Assembly: GCA_034231615.1 (NCBI GenBank)
Contig: CM067309.1
Coordinates: 39,339,627-39,403,626, forward strand
Direction: 5' to 3'
Length of the DNA stretch: 64,000 nucleotides
Origin: Meghimatium bilineatum
Taxonomy: Eukaryota; Mollusca; Gastropoda; Stylommatophora; Philomycidae
Part shown: piece by piece, positions 1-10,730 of the stretch
Layout of the letters: each line of letters begins with the position of its first letter
How positions within the stretch are numbered: position 1 is the first letter of the stretch
The notes under the pieces: model-generated
Told to the model about the DNA's origin: nothing
Seen by the model: only the letters and a program-made list of their open reading frames with translations
The model's database searches: none
Program-made: the position numbers and the translations under genes

Positions 1-91
1 TTTGTTTTACAGGTGCATTAAATAAGTTGAATGTTGTGTGAACACACCTGGTCATTAACAGCGCAGGTGATAAATTTCCTTTTTTTTCCAG

Positions 92-216
92 ATTGGGTTT
101 GAGGACTATGCTGCCAAGTTTGGTGAATCCCATGTTGATGGAGATATCCTGTTAATTTTGACAGATGAAGATCTACATTCTGGTCTTGGGATGAACTCTA
201 GCATTATCAGGAAGAG
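92..216 (+). CDS. SARM1: SARM1 exon: end of SAM1
   Basis: Acceptor ttttttccag ends at 91 and the exon opens with ATT ([10 protein letters not shown]). It ends on two bases of an Arg codon before donor GTCAGA. The first helix of SAM1 must lie on an upstream exon outside the window. Confidence 0.93.
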
Positions 217-3200
217 GTCAGAGGGCATTTCTTAATTTCCTTGATACTTGATTAGGAACCATCATTGTCTAGAGGACATTCCATGTTTCTTTGTTCATGT
301 CCCCATAAAATACAAGTGATTTGCTAATTTTCTTTGTGTTGTATTGGTTTCTCCAGAGATTTCTTTCATACCAGGCAACTTCTGCTTTTGGTAACTGCAA
401 GGCCTAGTGAAGAACCCTTCTACTCAGAGAGGGTATTGTGATGTTCCTATAATAATCACCTTTGAGTATATAAGTCTGTTGTTTGTTATAGGTTCTTGAA
501 GTATTTCTAGAGTAGATTCTCTGGTGGCAGCAGCAGAAGAGGAGGCAACGTCATTGCACTACAATTCTTCTTCGACATTAATTCTCAAACTCCTACTATA
601 TTTCCAGCAGGATGTAGTCCAGGGAATGGAAATATGTTGTGTTGCCGTTTTATTTGCGCCAGTGGCTCGACACATCTATCTTCGGCGGAACAAGTCTTAT
701 AAATGTATACATTTAGTGATGTGACCATAGTGCAGTCCATTATGCATCGTGTGCTACCATGTGTTCTTAATAAAGACTTGTTGACTGAAAAATTAGTTTT
801 TTTATTTTGTGTGCTTGCTGTGATTTGCAAAACTTTATTACCCTGTGTTTTCCTACATGTTTGTAGAGCATACACCAGTTGTGAATAGAAACTGGTCAAG
901 GCACAGTCTGTGGGTGTCTTACCAGTGACCTACCAGACAAACCTGAATTTTACATTATAATTCGGCAGATTTCATGAATTGGTGTACACTGTGACCTTCG
1001 CTCAGGTTTCGAGGTATTACCTAACCTTTGCAGTGTGATTTGTAGAATTTATATTTAAAATAGGGTTAGGATCAGTTATAAATTAAAAAATAAATTAGTT
1101 ATAAAAGTTATATTTATAAATGTGGTTTGTGTCGGGAGATCTGACGTCACGGCATCCATTGGTGTTACAAATACGCGCAGTGTACACCGATACGAAAAAT
1201 TTACCTATAATTCTAGTAGATTATATGACTATATAGCTAGACTTTGCACCCAGTCAACATCTCTCCAACATTCATCTTGTTTTATGTTTCATATTGTATG
1301 TTCTGTTCCCAACTGATTGGATAAATGCACATCTTTCAATTTTTCAATTCTTACTTTATCTTCTATGAAATAGGAATGACAAAGAGATGCACGTGGCTAG
1401 AAAGCAGGCAGCAGAAGCCTGAGGTTCCGGGTTCAATTCATGGTTGGGACAAGGATTTTTATTTTTCAGAGATGCAATAACAAAATTCTTCCTGCACACG
1501 TCGAGGCGACTGCTATAGCAAAGTGGCCTTTATTTCCACAGCCTAAAAGCCTCCCTTCACTCCTTAACAGGAAAACATGCATCAATGAAAGTAGAAGAGA
1601 TGCAGACCTGTGAACATTGCACCTTTGTCCATTTGTGCCGGACTAAATAGATTGCAGAGAAGGAAATGCCAGATGTGTCATCACTGCAAATGGATAAAAA
1701 ATCTGACAGAAGAATGATGAAATAGTTGGCCCAGAAGTATATGCTGCCCTCCTGGCAGGGTATGACTAACCTAGAATACCTCTGCACTGAAATGCCATCC
1801 TTTGGGGATCTAACATGTATCCACAAGCCTCCCTAGTAGGTGTTTGTGGTTATGTCAATAGCACGCAGACTTTCGTTACTGTATATTTTCCTGCGAAGTA
1901 GTGCAGGGAGGCTTTCTTTAGGCTGTGGATATAAAGGCCGCTTTGCCATAACAGATGCCACGATAAGTACAGGAAGAATTTTTATTGTACCTCAGAAAGA
2001 AAATATCTTGTCCCAACCGTGGATTGAACCTGGGACCACAAGCATGCAGACAGCGGCAGAAAAGTCAAGCAAGTTTGAATATAGATAGCTTTGAGGTTTG
2101 GTGACCACCATGTTGTATAGGAACTAGTTCTCTCATACAGCTGGAGGTCTACTAGCGATATGGCTACGAGGCGTCCACCTTTTAGTGAAAGTGATAAAAA
2201 CACTGAATGTACTAGTTACTACTACCAAAGTCAGATGTGCTAGGACATTGTAAAAATAAATAAAAACTCTAACATAGTTGTGCCTTTCAGACAGCGAACG
2301 TTATTATCAGAAAGGTTGTCGGCTGTCAAGAACCCTGCTCACAGCTAAAATGGATAACTTTATCATCATTGTCAGCTTGTGTTTTCAGTTTTCTCCTGTT
2401 GGATCATTTTGTTGCAGTTTTATCTATTATGTGTTTTATACATTGTATTCTTTTCTTGATATACAGTCAAAATGTTGATTTATCAAATTTTGTTACAAGC
2501 TAAGTGCATAACCAATTTCTTTTCTTTTATAATCAAATTCCATTATAACAACTTTGTGCAGAGTGACAAAATATTAATATATAATAACAGAAATGAGCTA
2601 TATATAGTGCAATCAACCGCCGTGTGTTGTCAGGCCCCAAAATTGGAGCAAAGAATAGCAACACCTTCCATGAATGTTATTTAAGGTAACTCATAAGGTT
2701 ATGGAGTGGAGTTGGCTGTCCCCTCCCAACTTTGACCCACAAAGTGACCCAAAAGCCTTGCCGAAGTCGGATGTGTCAGGCAGAAAGGTGCATATATCGC
2801 AGCCATGCTGTAAATTATGACATAATGTATTCCTGACTATATCCTACTAATCTGCAGAAGTCCCGTAGTCGTAACCATTGATAACAGTTACCATGTTGTT
2901 CCGGTCGACGTTGTGCTTGAACTACATACAGGGCGGTGTGGGTGGGCGGAACAACAAAGAAACCTGTCACAAGGGCCATTGTGCCCTGATGTCGACGTCT
3001 GTTTTGGCGGCATTAGACTCAAAATACTATCGAGTCGGATGGCTGCTGGAACAGAAGGCACAACACTTATGGGAATGCCTCACGTGATGTGAGGCCAGTT
3101 TCTAATCAAGAATCTGCAGAAGTGTGAGAATGAACACAGAAGAAATCTCATGACAAACCAAGTACATAACCAATGTATATAACTTGTACAGTACTGAGTA

Positions 3201-6200
3201 TCTACAATAAATTTCTTTATCTCCATACCATGATAGGTTTGCCCGAGAGTTGAAATCTTTGAAGATCACAGCTGATTACTCAATAAGTGACCCGACTGGA
3301 CTAGATGGCTGGCTTATGTCACTCAATCCAGAGTTGTCGCAGTACACATACTGGATGTTACGTCAAGGTGTGGACAAATTTGAGCTAAAGTCTCTGTCCG
3401 AGGAAGAACTGAATCTTGAGTGTTGCATTCATAACAGTATACATCGTAGACAGATTCTCATGCATAGAGATGGTAAGTTTTTCTCTATCAATCACTCATT
3501 GGTATCACACGTTAGTTAGTCGTTGGATCATCGTCACTGCACTCCGGACAAGTTCATAGGTGCTCAGATCTCTCCTTGAGTACATCCGCCATTACACGTT
3601 GACTGACAGTCCCAGTTTTCCGTTGATTGACCATCATTCTGTCTCGCCCACAAAACCGCTCCTTTCTAGCGACATCACATTTCAAACCAAGCTACCTTAT
3701 TCTAGTCATGGAACAAAAGTTATTGTCACATATACGGTCATTTGTATGTGCATTTTCCCATAAGGCTTTCAAAATGTCTGCCTAATCCATCGCTCTGCCA
3801 ACAACCATATTTACAGTGTGTGCGAGCCAACCTATCTGCCCTCTCATTACCCTGGACTCCCGCATGTCCAGACACAAAAATAAAAGTCACTTTACGCACA
3901 CAGAAATTCTTCACTGTTCCTGAAATGTACCCCGCCTGCACTTTCCCAATCATGCTCAACGAGTCACTGAGTACACAGGTATGTGATGCAGTCTGCGATC
4001 AAACTTCTTCTTCTTCAGCGTTCATTCTCAAACTCCCGCTGGATCTCCCTTGTAGCAGGACCATTGTCCTACTAGATTTCCAGCAGGATGTAGTCCAGAG
4101 AATGGAAATGCGTTGTGTCGCCGTTTTATTTGCACCAATGGCCCAACACATCCGTCTTCGGCGGACAATCAAACAATTCTGCAGGTTGGAAAAACCAGAG
4201 GAGGACAAATAAAGACATGGCAGACAACATTAAGGAATGGACAGGACAAAGTTTTTCCTCACTCATCTGCATTATTGAAGGTAGAAATTTCTGGAGGACC
4301 GTGCTGAAGCATCCAATGTGGTACCCCTAATCTATACTGGTTTATGGATTAGATAGTTAAAATTACCACGCAACACTTTTTTCACCATTTTTGTGTGGGG
4401 TATGTTAAGTTTTGCAGGTGATAATTTTAAAGAAATCATTGAAAAATCAACCAGTAAAGATAGAATTTTGAAACTTTCAGATGTTCAGACATGAATAAGC
4501 TGCCCAACCATGGGTTCTCAAGCTGTTATTGAAAACATTTCATTTCCATTTTTTAAATAAATAATTTTGTCTAGTGCTATGCTTCCTTTTAAAATGTGGG
4601 TGTTCGGCACATGCTTCTGCTTCTGTAGAACTATCTCATATCAGTTTGGGACCATCATCATTTGAATTACAGTCCACATTCTGCATTTGATTCTGAGTCT
4701 TGTTTTATTGCTACTGCACACTAAAAAGTCATGATCATAGTCATTTTGGACCTGTGTAACATCAGCCACATCACTCATTTTGAAATGTTTATTTTAAAAA
4801 AAACACAATAAACCCATTAAATCTGTGATTATCTGTGCTAAATTGATCCAATCACAGTCATCGCCATATTGGAATGACATTTTTAATAGATAGGAAGTAC
4901 ACACTGAATATTACAGTGTCAGGTCAACAAAATTATCCACGAAGAAAGTCATATTTGCAGACAACAAAAGTTGTCAGCGAAAGTGTTTAAGTGATGGGTT
5001 TTACTCTATCATAGAGATGGTAAGTCTTATTTTATGACTCACAAAGATGGTCCTTTTCTCGTATTAGTAAGCAGACATGATTGTAGTATTCATTATACAT
5101 TTTATTTTATATTATTTCTGCTTGCAATGGTCAGTTAATATAGTCATGCATTCTTCACAACAGAACTGGTTGGTCCAGAGACGCCAAGTTTGCCACATCA
5201 TCATCACCTGACAAGTCTTCCATCGATGGACCCATGTCATAGTCTCAATTTTACCAGTCATCGATCAATTGACGTCTTCATCTGCTACAGGAGATCAAGT
5301 GGTTCACAGTTGGCCAGGTAGTTAGTTACAGTTTTTAGATCACGGGCTCCCAACCCCATGAGTTGCAACCCCATTTGGGGTTTTCTGTGGGGGTCATCAG
5401 CTGAAACAGTAAATGCAAAGAAAATGGATTTTAAAATATTTTAAATTCATCTTAAAGTTAGAATAATATAAATGTCTGTGTTGTTAGGGGGTCTGAAAGT
5501 AGAGCAAAGAATTGTGACTGTTACCTGCAAAGAATTGTGACCGACCATTAAAAAAAACTAAAACATCATTTTTAAATGGCTACCCCACCCATAGTGGTAT
5601 CACTGGAAATGAGAGAGTGATGCCCTAACAAAAGCACAAGGAAAAATGGAAGAATTCAATTCTATTCTGTGTTGTACAGTGAGACCAAAACACTAACTTG
5701 CAACTATTATACATCGCAGTGGAATAAAGATATAGATATTGATCAGTAACGAGACATCATACACCAACTTAATACGCAGCAACAGATTATCATCTTTAGA
5801 CATGTAGCACCATTGCAAACATGATTGTTCGACTGATATTTGTTGAAATATGGTGGATGTAGCATTGCAAACATTTAAAAGATATGTTCTCAGCACGTGA
5901 GATTTCAAGTGTGTTGTCAGGACAAATAGGGGAGCAAAGGATAGCAACACTGGGACTTATCATGTCTCTAAGAGATGGTTGGACAGCATGTTCGGTTGTC
6001 CCATCCCATAAAGATTCAAAGTGATAGACCTAGGATCCATGCTGAAGTCGGATGTGTCAAGGCATAGCTGTAAACCATGACACATTTAATCTTTCAAGAC
6101 TACATCCAGCCAATCTGCAGAAGTTTAAGAACAAACATAGTAAGACCATGACGTGACACATGGGGCATCATGTAGATACAGTCATCATTGTTTCTTGTCT

Positions 6201-9200
6201 CACATTTTTCATATTTTCCGCATAGATGTTGAACAAGTAAGGAGACAAGGTAAAGCTTTGTCTTACTCCTTTCTATACATTGAACCACTCCGATCTTGCA
6301 CCCTCTACTTTTACCGCTGCTTCTTGGTCTTTTTACAGTTCTATTAGTCGTGTAATGTGTTTTGGGAAACCCAGGTTGTTCATTATTTCCCATAATTGGT
6401 GGTGATTGACACAGTCAAATGCATTTTTGTAGTCTATGTATAGAAGTATAGATTGATGAAAGGAAGTATAGATCTTCCCTATATTGTCTATGTCAGGAAA
6501 GTATAGATCTTCCCTATATTGTCTATGTCAGGAAAGTATAGATCTTCCCTATATTGTCTATGTCAGGAAAGTATAGATCTTCCCTATATTGTCTATGTCA
6601 GGAAAGTATAGATCTTCCCTATATTGTCTATGTCAGGAAAGTATAGATCTTCCCTATATTGTCTATGTCAGGAAAGTATAGATCTTCCCTATGTTGTTTA
6701 TGTCAGGAAAGTATAGATTGACAATATTTATCTGCATACTCCAGTACAATATCAAGCATGAAAATGGAAATAGAAAGGTGACGGCAACTCTTGGTTGGTG
6801 ACTGAAATACCTAAACACTGCGATACTCTCAGACTTGCAAAGGATGTTGCGTAAGATAGAAAGTTGCATGGTAAGAAAAGAATAGGTCACATTTCTACAC
6901 AGCTTGGTTGTTCCAAGTATTATATGGGTTTTCATGTCCTGGTCATACAGGGGTCAAAGGCAACGAAAGAGCAAACACATTGAGGGTAATGCTGTGTTTG
7001 ATGGAGCAATGACTGAGGAGAGATATGCCCAAGCTAATATATATCATGAAAAAACATTGAGTTCCATTCTTTAGGCTACATCCTGCTAACAATCAGGAGT
7101 TTGAGAATATTTGGCTCCCATCCCAAGCAAATATCCTGGATTTAGTCACATACAGAAAAATGTTGTACTCTACCGTTGTATACACGTGCTATTGTACTCA
7201 GATGTTACTGCTATTGCTAACCAGATGTTGTCATACAAATGTCAAGGCAGATATGTCATGTTATTTTTCAGTCTTCTCAAGGTCCACCTGCAGCTTCGTG
7301 GCTTCTCTGTGTTCTTGGACATTGACAGACTGAGGGCAGGCAAGTTTGACGAGAACCTTCTACTGAGCATCCATTTGTCCAACCACTTTGTCCTCATCCT
7401 TACACCAGATGCTCTGGACAGATGTCTCGGTGAGATAGTGATAGCTGCTTGTGAGAACAGCAGTGTCCATGTTGTACATCCTGCATTGTTGTATGTACAC
7501 ACCAGTAGTAACAATTTTCTATTGTCTTTTGTTCATGTACACACATCATCAAATCCTATATCTCACCTCCTTGCTCCCACAGACATTACTTGTGCCCAAA
7601 AGGGGAGTAAATAATAGCAACACTGTTTACCTACCATGCATGTTGTAAGAGGTGACTAAGGAGGCATGGGGTATAGTTGACTCCCATCCCATATAGGGTC
7701 AAAGTGACTGAGAAGCCATGCTGAAGTTGGATGTGTCAGGTCGAAAGGTGCAGTTACTGCTGCAAAACTAAACAATGGCACAACATATTCTGTTCTCTGT
7801 ACTACATCCTGTTAATTTGCAGGAGTTTAAGAATCAACACAGAAGAAGAAGACCTTACTATCTCATGGCTGTCTCATTCATTCATGTCCTCCTGTTCATA
7901 CCTCATTAATTTTGTCTCTCAATCTACGATTTCCTCCCTTCTCATGTCAATCTACAATTTCCTCCCTATGTCCATTATTTCCTCCCTGGTGTCTATCCTC
8001 CATTTCCTTCCATATGCATATCTTCTTTTTATTTCTCCCAAGCTTTCATTCCTTCCTTCACTCATGTCAATGAAGTTCCTCCCATTTATTTGTCACACTA
8101 GTCCTTATTTCTTCATTCATGTTCTTCCTTTCTATATTTCTTGCCTTATGCATGCATATCCCACCTTCTCTAATTATGTCTTCATTCTGCCACACTTTTC
8201 TTCCCTCTTCTAATGTTCTTCCTACAAAGTACATATTTTCCTTTTCTCTGGCTCTATGTCGGCTGGGTACAAAACTTGTTTGTCTTTTGCGGCCCAAGTT
8301 CACATCCCACAGCAGGCAATTATTCATCCGGACTATTCAGAAAACAGTTTCAAATTACCGATACTTAATGTAAATACAGCTAAAACAATCATTACAGCAA
8401 AAAATTATTTATGGAGTTGATGGCTACATCCTGAATATGGTATTCTACCAATTTCTCTTCCCCCCACCTGATTCAAATGTCATTCTGTCATCCTTTGTTC
8501 TGTACTTTCTTCAAATGTCATTCTGTCATCCTTTGTTCTGGACTATCTTCAAATGTCATTCTGTCATCCTTTGTTCTGTACTTTCTTCAAATGTCATTCT
8601 GTCATCCTTTGTTCTGTATTTTCTTCAAATGTCATTCTGTCACCCTTTGTTCTGGACTATCTTCAAATGTCATTCTGTCACCCTTTGCTTACTGTAGCAA
8701 TGATTCCCTTTTCTACCCCATTTCAATCTCCTCCCGACTGCATGTCTGTTCCATTTCTCCTTGGATACATGCCTCATGTCTAATTCTAGCCTATCTTACC
8801 TTCAGCATTCTTCCCTCAATGCTCTTTCATCTATATCCGATCTTTCTTCCTCTTTGCAAATATCTGCATATCTTCCTCTTGTATGCAAGTCTTCCAGTTC
8901 CAACCTAACCCTGTCCTTATCCATCATTCAGGTGATGATAACCAGGAGGACTGGGTCCACAAGGAGATTGTAGCAGCTATAGATAGTAACTGTAACATTG
9001 TTCCCATCATCGACAACTTTGATTGGCCTCTGCTGGAAAGGTTACCTGCAGACATGAGGGCAGTTGTACGATTCAATAGTGTCAGGTACTTGTTTTGTTT
9101 GATTGGAATGACTGTATCTCTCTGTGTACTACACATTATAGCGTCTGTAAGTACACATTATAGAGTGTCTGAAGGTATTATAGTGTGTCTGTAGGTACAC

Positions 9201-10132
9201 AGTGTAGCTTGTCTGTAGGTATATGTTTGTATTGTGTACCTGTGTATCTAACTTACTGAAACTGAATGTCTGCTATCATTGAGAGTTTGTTATTTCTTTC
9301 CAATATTTTATAATTTTCTGCTATCTTTGAGAGTGTTATTTCTTTCCAATATTTTCTATTATCTTTGAGAATTTGTTATATCTTTCCAATAATTTATAAT
9401 TTTCTGCTATATTTGAGAGTTTGTTATGTCTGTCCTATATTTTATATATGCTATCAACACTGCTTTATGCTGCGTCGTTCTGGACTATCTATGCAAGACA
9501 CCTCGACAGTTTAACTCGTTTCACCTGTGGTGCCTAAGAAACCTCATGGGAGCACGCTGGCAGGATCGAGTACCTGACATGGAAATACTTGTATGCAAAG
9601 CATCTATGCCCTGCTGATTAGGTCCCAAATCCGCTAGACTGGTCACATCGTCCGTATGCCAGACAATTGTCAAAATAGTTTTGTTCTATATTTTATAATG
9701 TCTTCCATCTCTGAGAGTTTGTTATAATTGTCATATAATATCTGCCATCTCTGAGAGTTTGTTATACCTGTCCTATAATGTCTGCCATCTCTGAAAGTTT
9801 GTTATAATTGTCATATAATATCTGCCATCTCTGAGAGTTTGTTATACCTGTCCTATAATATCTGCCATCTCTGAGAGTTTGTTATACCTGTCCTATAATG
9901 TCTGCCATCTGTGAGTTTGTTTTATTCTTTTTGTTCTAGGTGGGTCCATGAGTACCAAGATGCATGTGTAGACAAGCTGGAAACCTTTCTTCGCCGTGGT
10001 CGACGTTTATCCCAGCAGGTTCACAGCTCAGTAGCATCTCTCCATATGACCCCCAATTCTGAGACACAGTTGTCTACTGACAGCCCTTGTAAATCTTCCA
10101 GCAGCCACAGTCTCTTGGAGCAGGGGTCTTGA
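92..10132 (+). CDS. SARM1: SARM1, NAD+ hydrolase (SAM-SAM-TIR), 3' part of gene
   Basis: Six exons join in frame as 92-216, 3237-3472, 5164-5317, 7272-7429, 8932-9085 and 9940-10132, giving 339 residues and a TGA stop. All introns are GT..AG. Residues 1-42 are the end of SAM1 ([14 protein letters not shown], then GLGM), 43-120 are SAM2 ([17 protein letters not shown]), 121-154 a His/Ser/Pro linker, and about 156-300 the TIR domain ([18 protein letters not shown]). In SARM1 the TIR domain cleaves NAD+ to drive axon degeneration, and the SAM domains form the octamer. The catalytic Glu (human E642, in DWVHKEIV) is present at residue 236, codon 8964-8966. The Asp of human D594 is kept, but the positions of human K597 and E599 are both Arg. 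The ARM autoinhibitory domain and the start of SAM1 lie left of the window. Identity rests on aligning remembered human SARM1; confidence is high. Confidence 0.96.
560..693 (-). mobile_element. SINE-A copy in SARM1 intron 1
   Basis: On the minus strand it shows the family landmarks in order: ccgaagatagatgtgtcg, a variant of the aaataaaacggcgacacaac segment, ctggactacatcctgctgg, tttgagaa and a degraded GAA tail. It lacks about 40 bp of the middle (the segment around accatggtcctgc) seen in the copies at 4007 and 22584. Confidence 0.75.
1385..1580 (-). mobile_element. SINE-C (tRNA-derived) copy
   Basis: The tRNA-like head reads on the plus strand here, with an A-box-like gtggctagaaagcagg and a B box gggttcaattc. 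The body with ggcctttatttccacagcc and the end gaaaacatgc match the copies at 1872, 30370 and 37909, which lie in the opposite orientation. Strand is given relative to those copies. Boundaries are approximate. Confidence 0.7.
1872..2050 (+). mobile_element. SINE-C copy, inverted relative to the one at 1385
   Basis: Shares tttcgttactg, gcagggaggctttc, ggctgtgg, aaaggccgctttgcc and tcccaaccgtggattgaacc with the copies at 30370 and 37909. The complement of ggattgaacctgggacc is a Pol III B box. Confidence 0.75.
2060..2215 (+). repeat. Dispersed repeat F, copy 1
   Basis: Matches 13630-13785 in order: gtcaagcaagtttga, gtttggtg, agttctctcatac, gtgaaagt..., and aaacactgaatgtacta. Family unknown. The second copy runs directly into SINE-A, so it may be a longer 5' part of that family. 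Confidence 0.5.
2618..3150 (+). mobile_element. SINE-B copy split by another insertion
   Basis: The 5' part (2618-2861) and the 3' end (3111-3150, gagaatgaacacagaagaaa) belong to one SINE-B. They are separated by 249 bp and flanked by a 13-bp duplication, aatctgcagaagt, at 2849-2861 and 3111-3123. Confidence 0.75.
2862..3110 (+). mobile_element. 249-bp insertion (repeat G) inside SINE-B
   Basis: Bounded by the perfect 13-bp duplication. Its 3' end (atgggaatgcctcacgtg, then ccagtttctaatcaag) resembles 40890-40930 (gtgaatgccccacgtgc, ccagtttataatcaag). No protein recognised; possibly a further short retroelement. Confidence 0.6.
3237..3472 (+). CDS. SARM1: SARM1 exon: SAM2
   Basis: Acceptor catgatag ends at 3236 and donor GTAAGT starts at 3473. 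It encodes FARELKSLK through [11 protein letters not shown], the whole second SAM domain, and ends on one base of a Glu codon. Confidence 0.94.
3738..3990 (-). pseudogene. Retroelement RNase H relic
   Basis: The minus strand encodes [22 protein letters not shown], the last RNase H motif (GHxGxxGNExAD) of I/Jockey-type LINEs. Only about 70 codons stay open. It lies in SARM1 intron 2 next to a SINE-A. Confidence 0.7.
4007..4172 (-). mobile_element. SINE-A copy, nearly full length
   Basis: On the minus strand it starts at gtccgccgaagacggatgtg and ends with gttcgc/gctgaagaagaag. A short direct repeat (atcaaac) flanks it. Confidence 0.8.
4330..5160. other. SARM1 intron 2, AT-rich unique sequence
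   Basis: No open coding segment, tandem array or recognised element seen between the SINE-A block and exon 5164. Confidence 0.5.
5164..5317 (+). CDS. SARM1: SARM1 exon: linker and start of TIR
   Basis: Acceptor ttcacaacag ends at 5163; donor GTAGTT follows 5317. It encodes a linker with a His4 run and then the first TIR strand ([15 protein letters not shown]). This exon holds the YRR motif next to the nucleotide pocket. Confidence 0.92.
5335..5430 (+). repeat. hAT-like MITE fragment (weak)
   Basis: The stretch cacgggctcccaacccc, ttgcaaccccatttgggg and gtgggggtcat resembles termini of non-autonomous hAT elements as I remember them. No transposase or paired end found. Confidence 0.3.
5907..6143 (+). 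mobile_element. SINE-B copy, diverged
   Basis: Keeps gtgtgttgtcagg, ggggagcaaaggatagcaac, catgctgaagtcggatgtg, tgtaaaccatgacaca and aatctgcagaagttt. Several internal deletions; located in SARM1 intron 3. Confidence 0.75.
6215..6445 (-). pseudogene. LINE reverse transcriptase relic
   Basis: The minus strand encodes [20 protein letters not shown], then [16 protein letters not shown], then after a stop [18 protein letters not shown]. This is the RT palm (YIDYxKAFDxV and the GVRQG-like block). The GVRQS form and the stops mark it as dead. Confidence 0.8.
6461..6717. repeat. Minisatellite, 35-bp unit, about 7 copies
   Basis: Unit aggaaagtatagatcttccc plus tatattgtctatgtc, almost identical between copies; SARM1 intron 3. 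Confidence 0.95.
6937..7010 (+). pseudogene. Short RNase H relic
   Basis: Encodes [16 protein letters not shown], the terminal RNase H motif of a LINE, in a stretch of about 20 codons. A SINE 3' scrap (7055-7110, tacatcctgctaacaatcagg) follows. Confidence 0.55.
7272..7429 (+). CDS. SARM1: SARM1 exon: central TIR including BB loop
   Basis: Acceptor ttatttttcag ends at 7271; donor GTGAGA starts at 7430. It encodes [16 protein letters not shown], the BB-loop region (DRLRAGKF) and [14 protein letters not shown]. Splicing restores [12 protein letters not shown] across the previous junction. Confidence 0.95.
7582..7852 (+). mobile_element. SINE-B copy
   Basis: Contains ccaaaaggggagtaaataat, accatgcatgttgtaagagg, tgactaaggagg, catgctgaagttggatgtg and the tail aacacagaagaagaag. 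Located in SARM1 intron 4. Confidence 0.88.
8476..8692. repeat. Minisatellite, 38-bp unit, about 6 copies
   Basis: Unit cttcaaatgtcattctgtca plus tcctttgttctgtacttt, with an alternating tactttc/gactatc ending. It lies in pyrimidine-rich intron 4, about 240 bp before the catalytic exon's acceptor. Three frames stay open by chance. Confidence 0.93.
8932..9085 (+). CDS. SARM1: SARM1 exon: catalytic TIR segment
   Basis: Acceptor atcattcag ends at 8931; donor GTACTT follows 9085. It encodes [12 protein letters not shown] with the catalytic Glu at codon 8964-8966, then [12 protein letters not shown]. Confidence 0.95.
9268..9930. repeat. Minisatellite filling the end of SARM1 intron 5
   Basis: Units of 40-50 bp carry tctgccatctctgagagttt and gttatacctgtcctataatg. 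Older, looser copies lie at 9268-9450 and tight 40-bp copies at 9690-9930. A LINE relic at about 9450-9676 interrupts the array. The last unit runs straight into the acceptor of exon 9940. Confidence 0.88.
9465..9676 (+). pseudogene. LINE C-terminal relic
   Basis: Encodes [20 protein letters not shown], then [11 protein letters not shown] and, in a shifted frame, a VRMPDN-type segment (cgtatgccagacaat). This is the conserved region after the RT domain of CR1/RTE-type LINEs. It sits within a minisatellite. Confidence 0.7.
9940..10132 (+). CDS. SARM1: SARM1 terminal exon
   Basis: Acceptor tttttgttctag ends at 9939. It encodes [17 protein letters not shown], the last TIR helix, followed by a Ser/Thr-rich tail ending SLLEQGS and TGA at 10130-10132. 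I saw no convincing AATAAA in the next 500 bases. Confidence 0.94.
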
Positions 10133-10730
10133 CTACAACTGTTTCACTATAGAGAAAATGTCCACAAAAAACAGTAGACTTTTAAGTGTTGTTGACAATC
10201 AAATAATGCCAGAAGTGAAATTAGCGGCAGCCATTTTGTCATTGCCAGACTTTCTTAGTGCGCTAGATAAGTTGCCAGGATGTCCAATACTTCAGTTGAA
10301 TGTCTCACTTGTTAACTAAAACTTGTTGCCGAAGACATCACTCGAGAGTAATCTATTCTTGACTGGGAACTAAAAACACAACACTTGGAACATTTCCATA
10401 AGTGCACAGCTCACCAGTCCGTCAGCCGTCACAGAATATATAAGCTCAGTGTCCCAGTCAGTTATTGGTTCTTCATGAGAAGATGCACTTTCTTTTATCT
10501 TCTCTGGGCACTCCCATTTCTATGATTCTTTGAACATGTATATTGTATCTTTCAGCCATCTCTTCAACACTTTGTAGTTAACACGTGGCTGCCATAATTA
10601 ACTCTGTTGTTTACCATGCCTTGGTTTGAAGGAGATGGACAGTCTGTGATAGTTCTATATAATGTGATGATTTATTAAGTTATCTTAAAGTTATGTTATT
10701 ACTTTATGTGAATCTATGCTCAAAATTTAA
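10133..10730. other. SARM1 3' flank
   Basis: AT-rich unique sequence that should hold the 3' UTR. No clear poly(A) signal, element or second gene seen. Confidence 0.5.

Noticed and set aside
1385..1450. tRNA gene
   Set aside because: A and B boxes are present, but the fold is not complete and the same head recurs in SINE-C copies.
8437..8908. Overlapping Cys/Phe/Ser-rich ORFs in SARM1 intron 4
   Set aside because: Produced by the 38-bp array and pyrimidine-rich intron sequence between confirmed exons.
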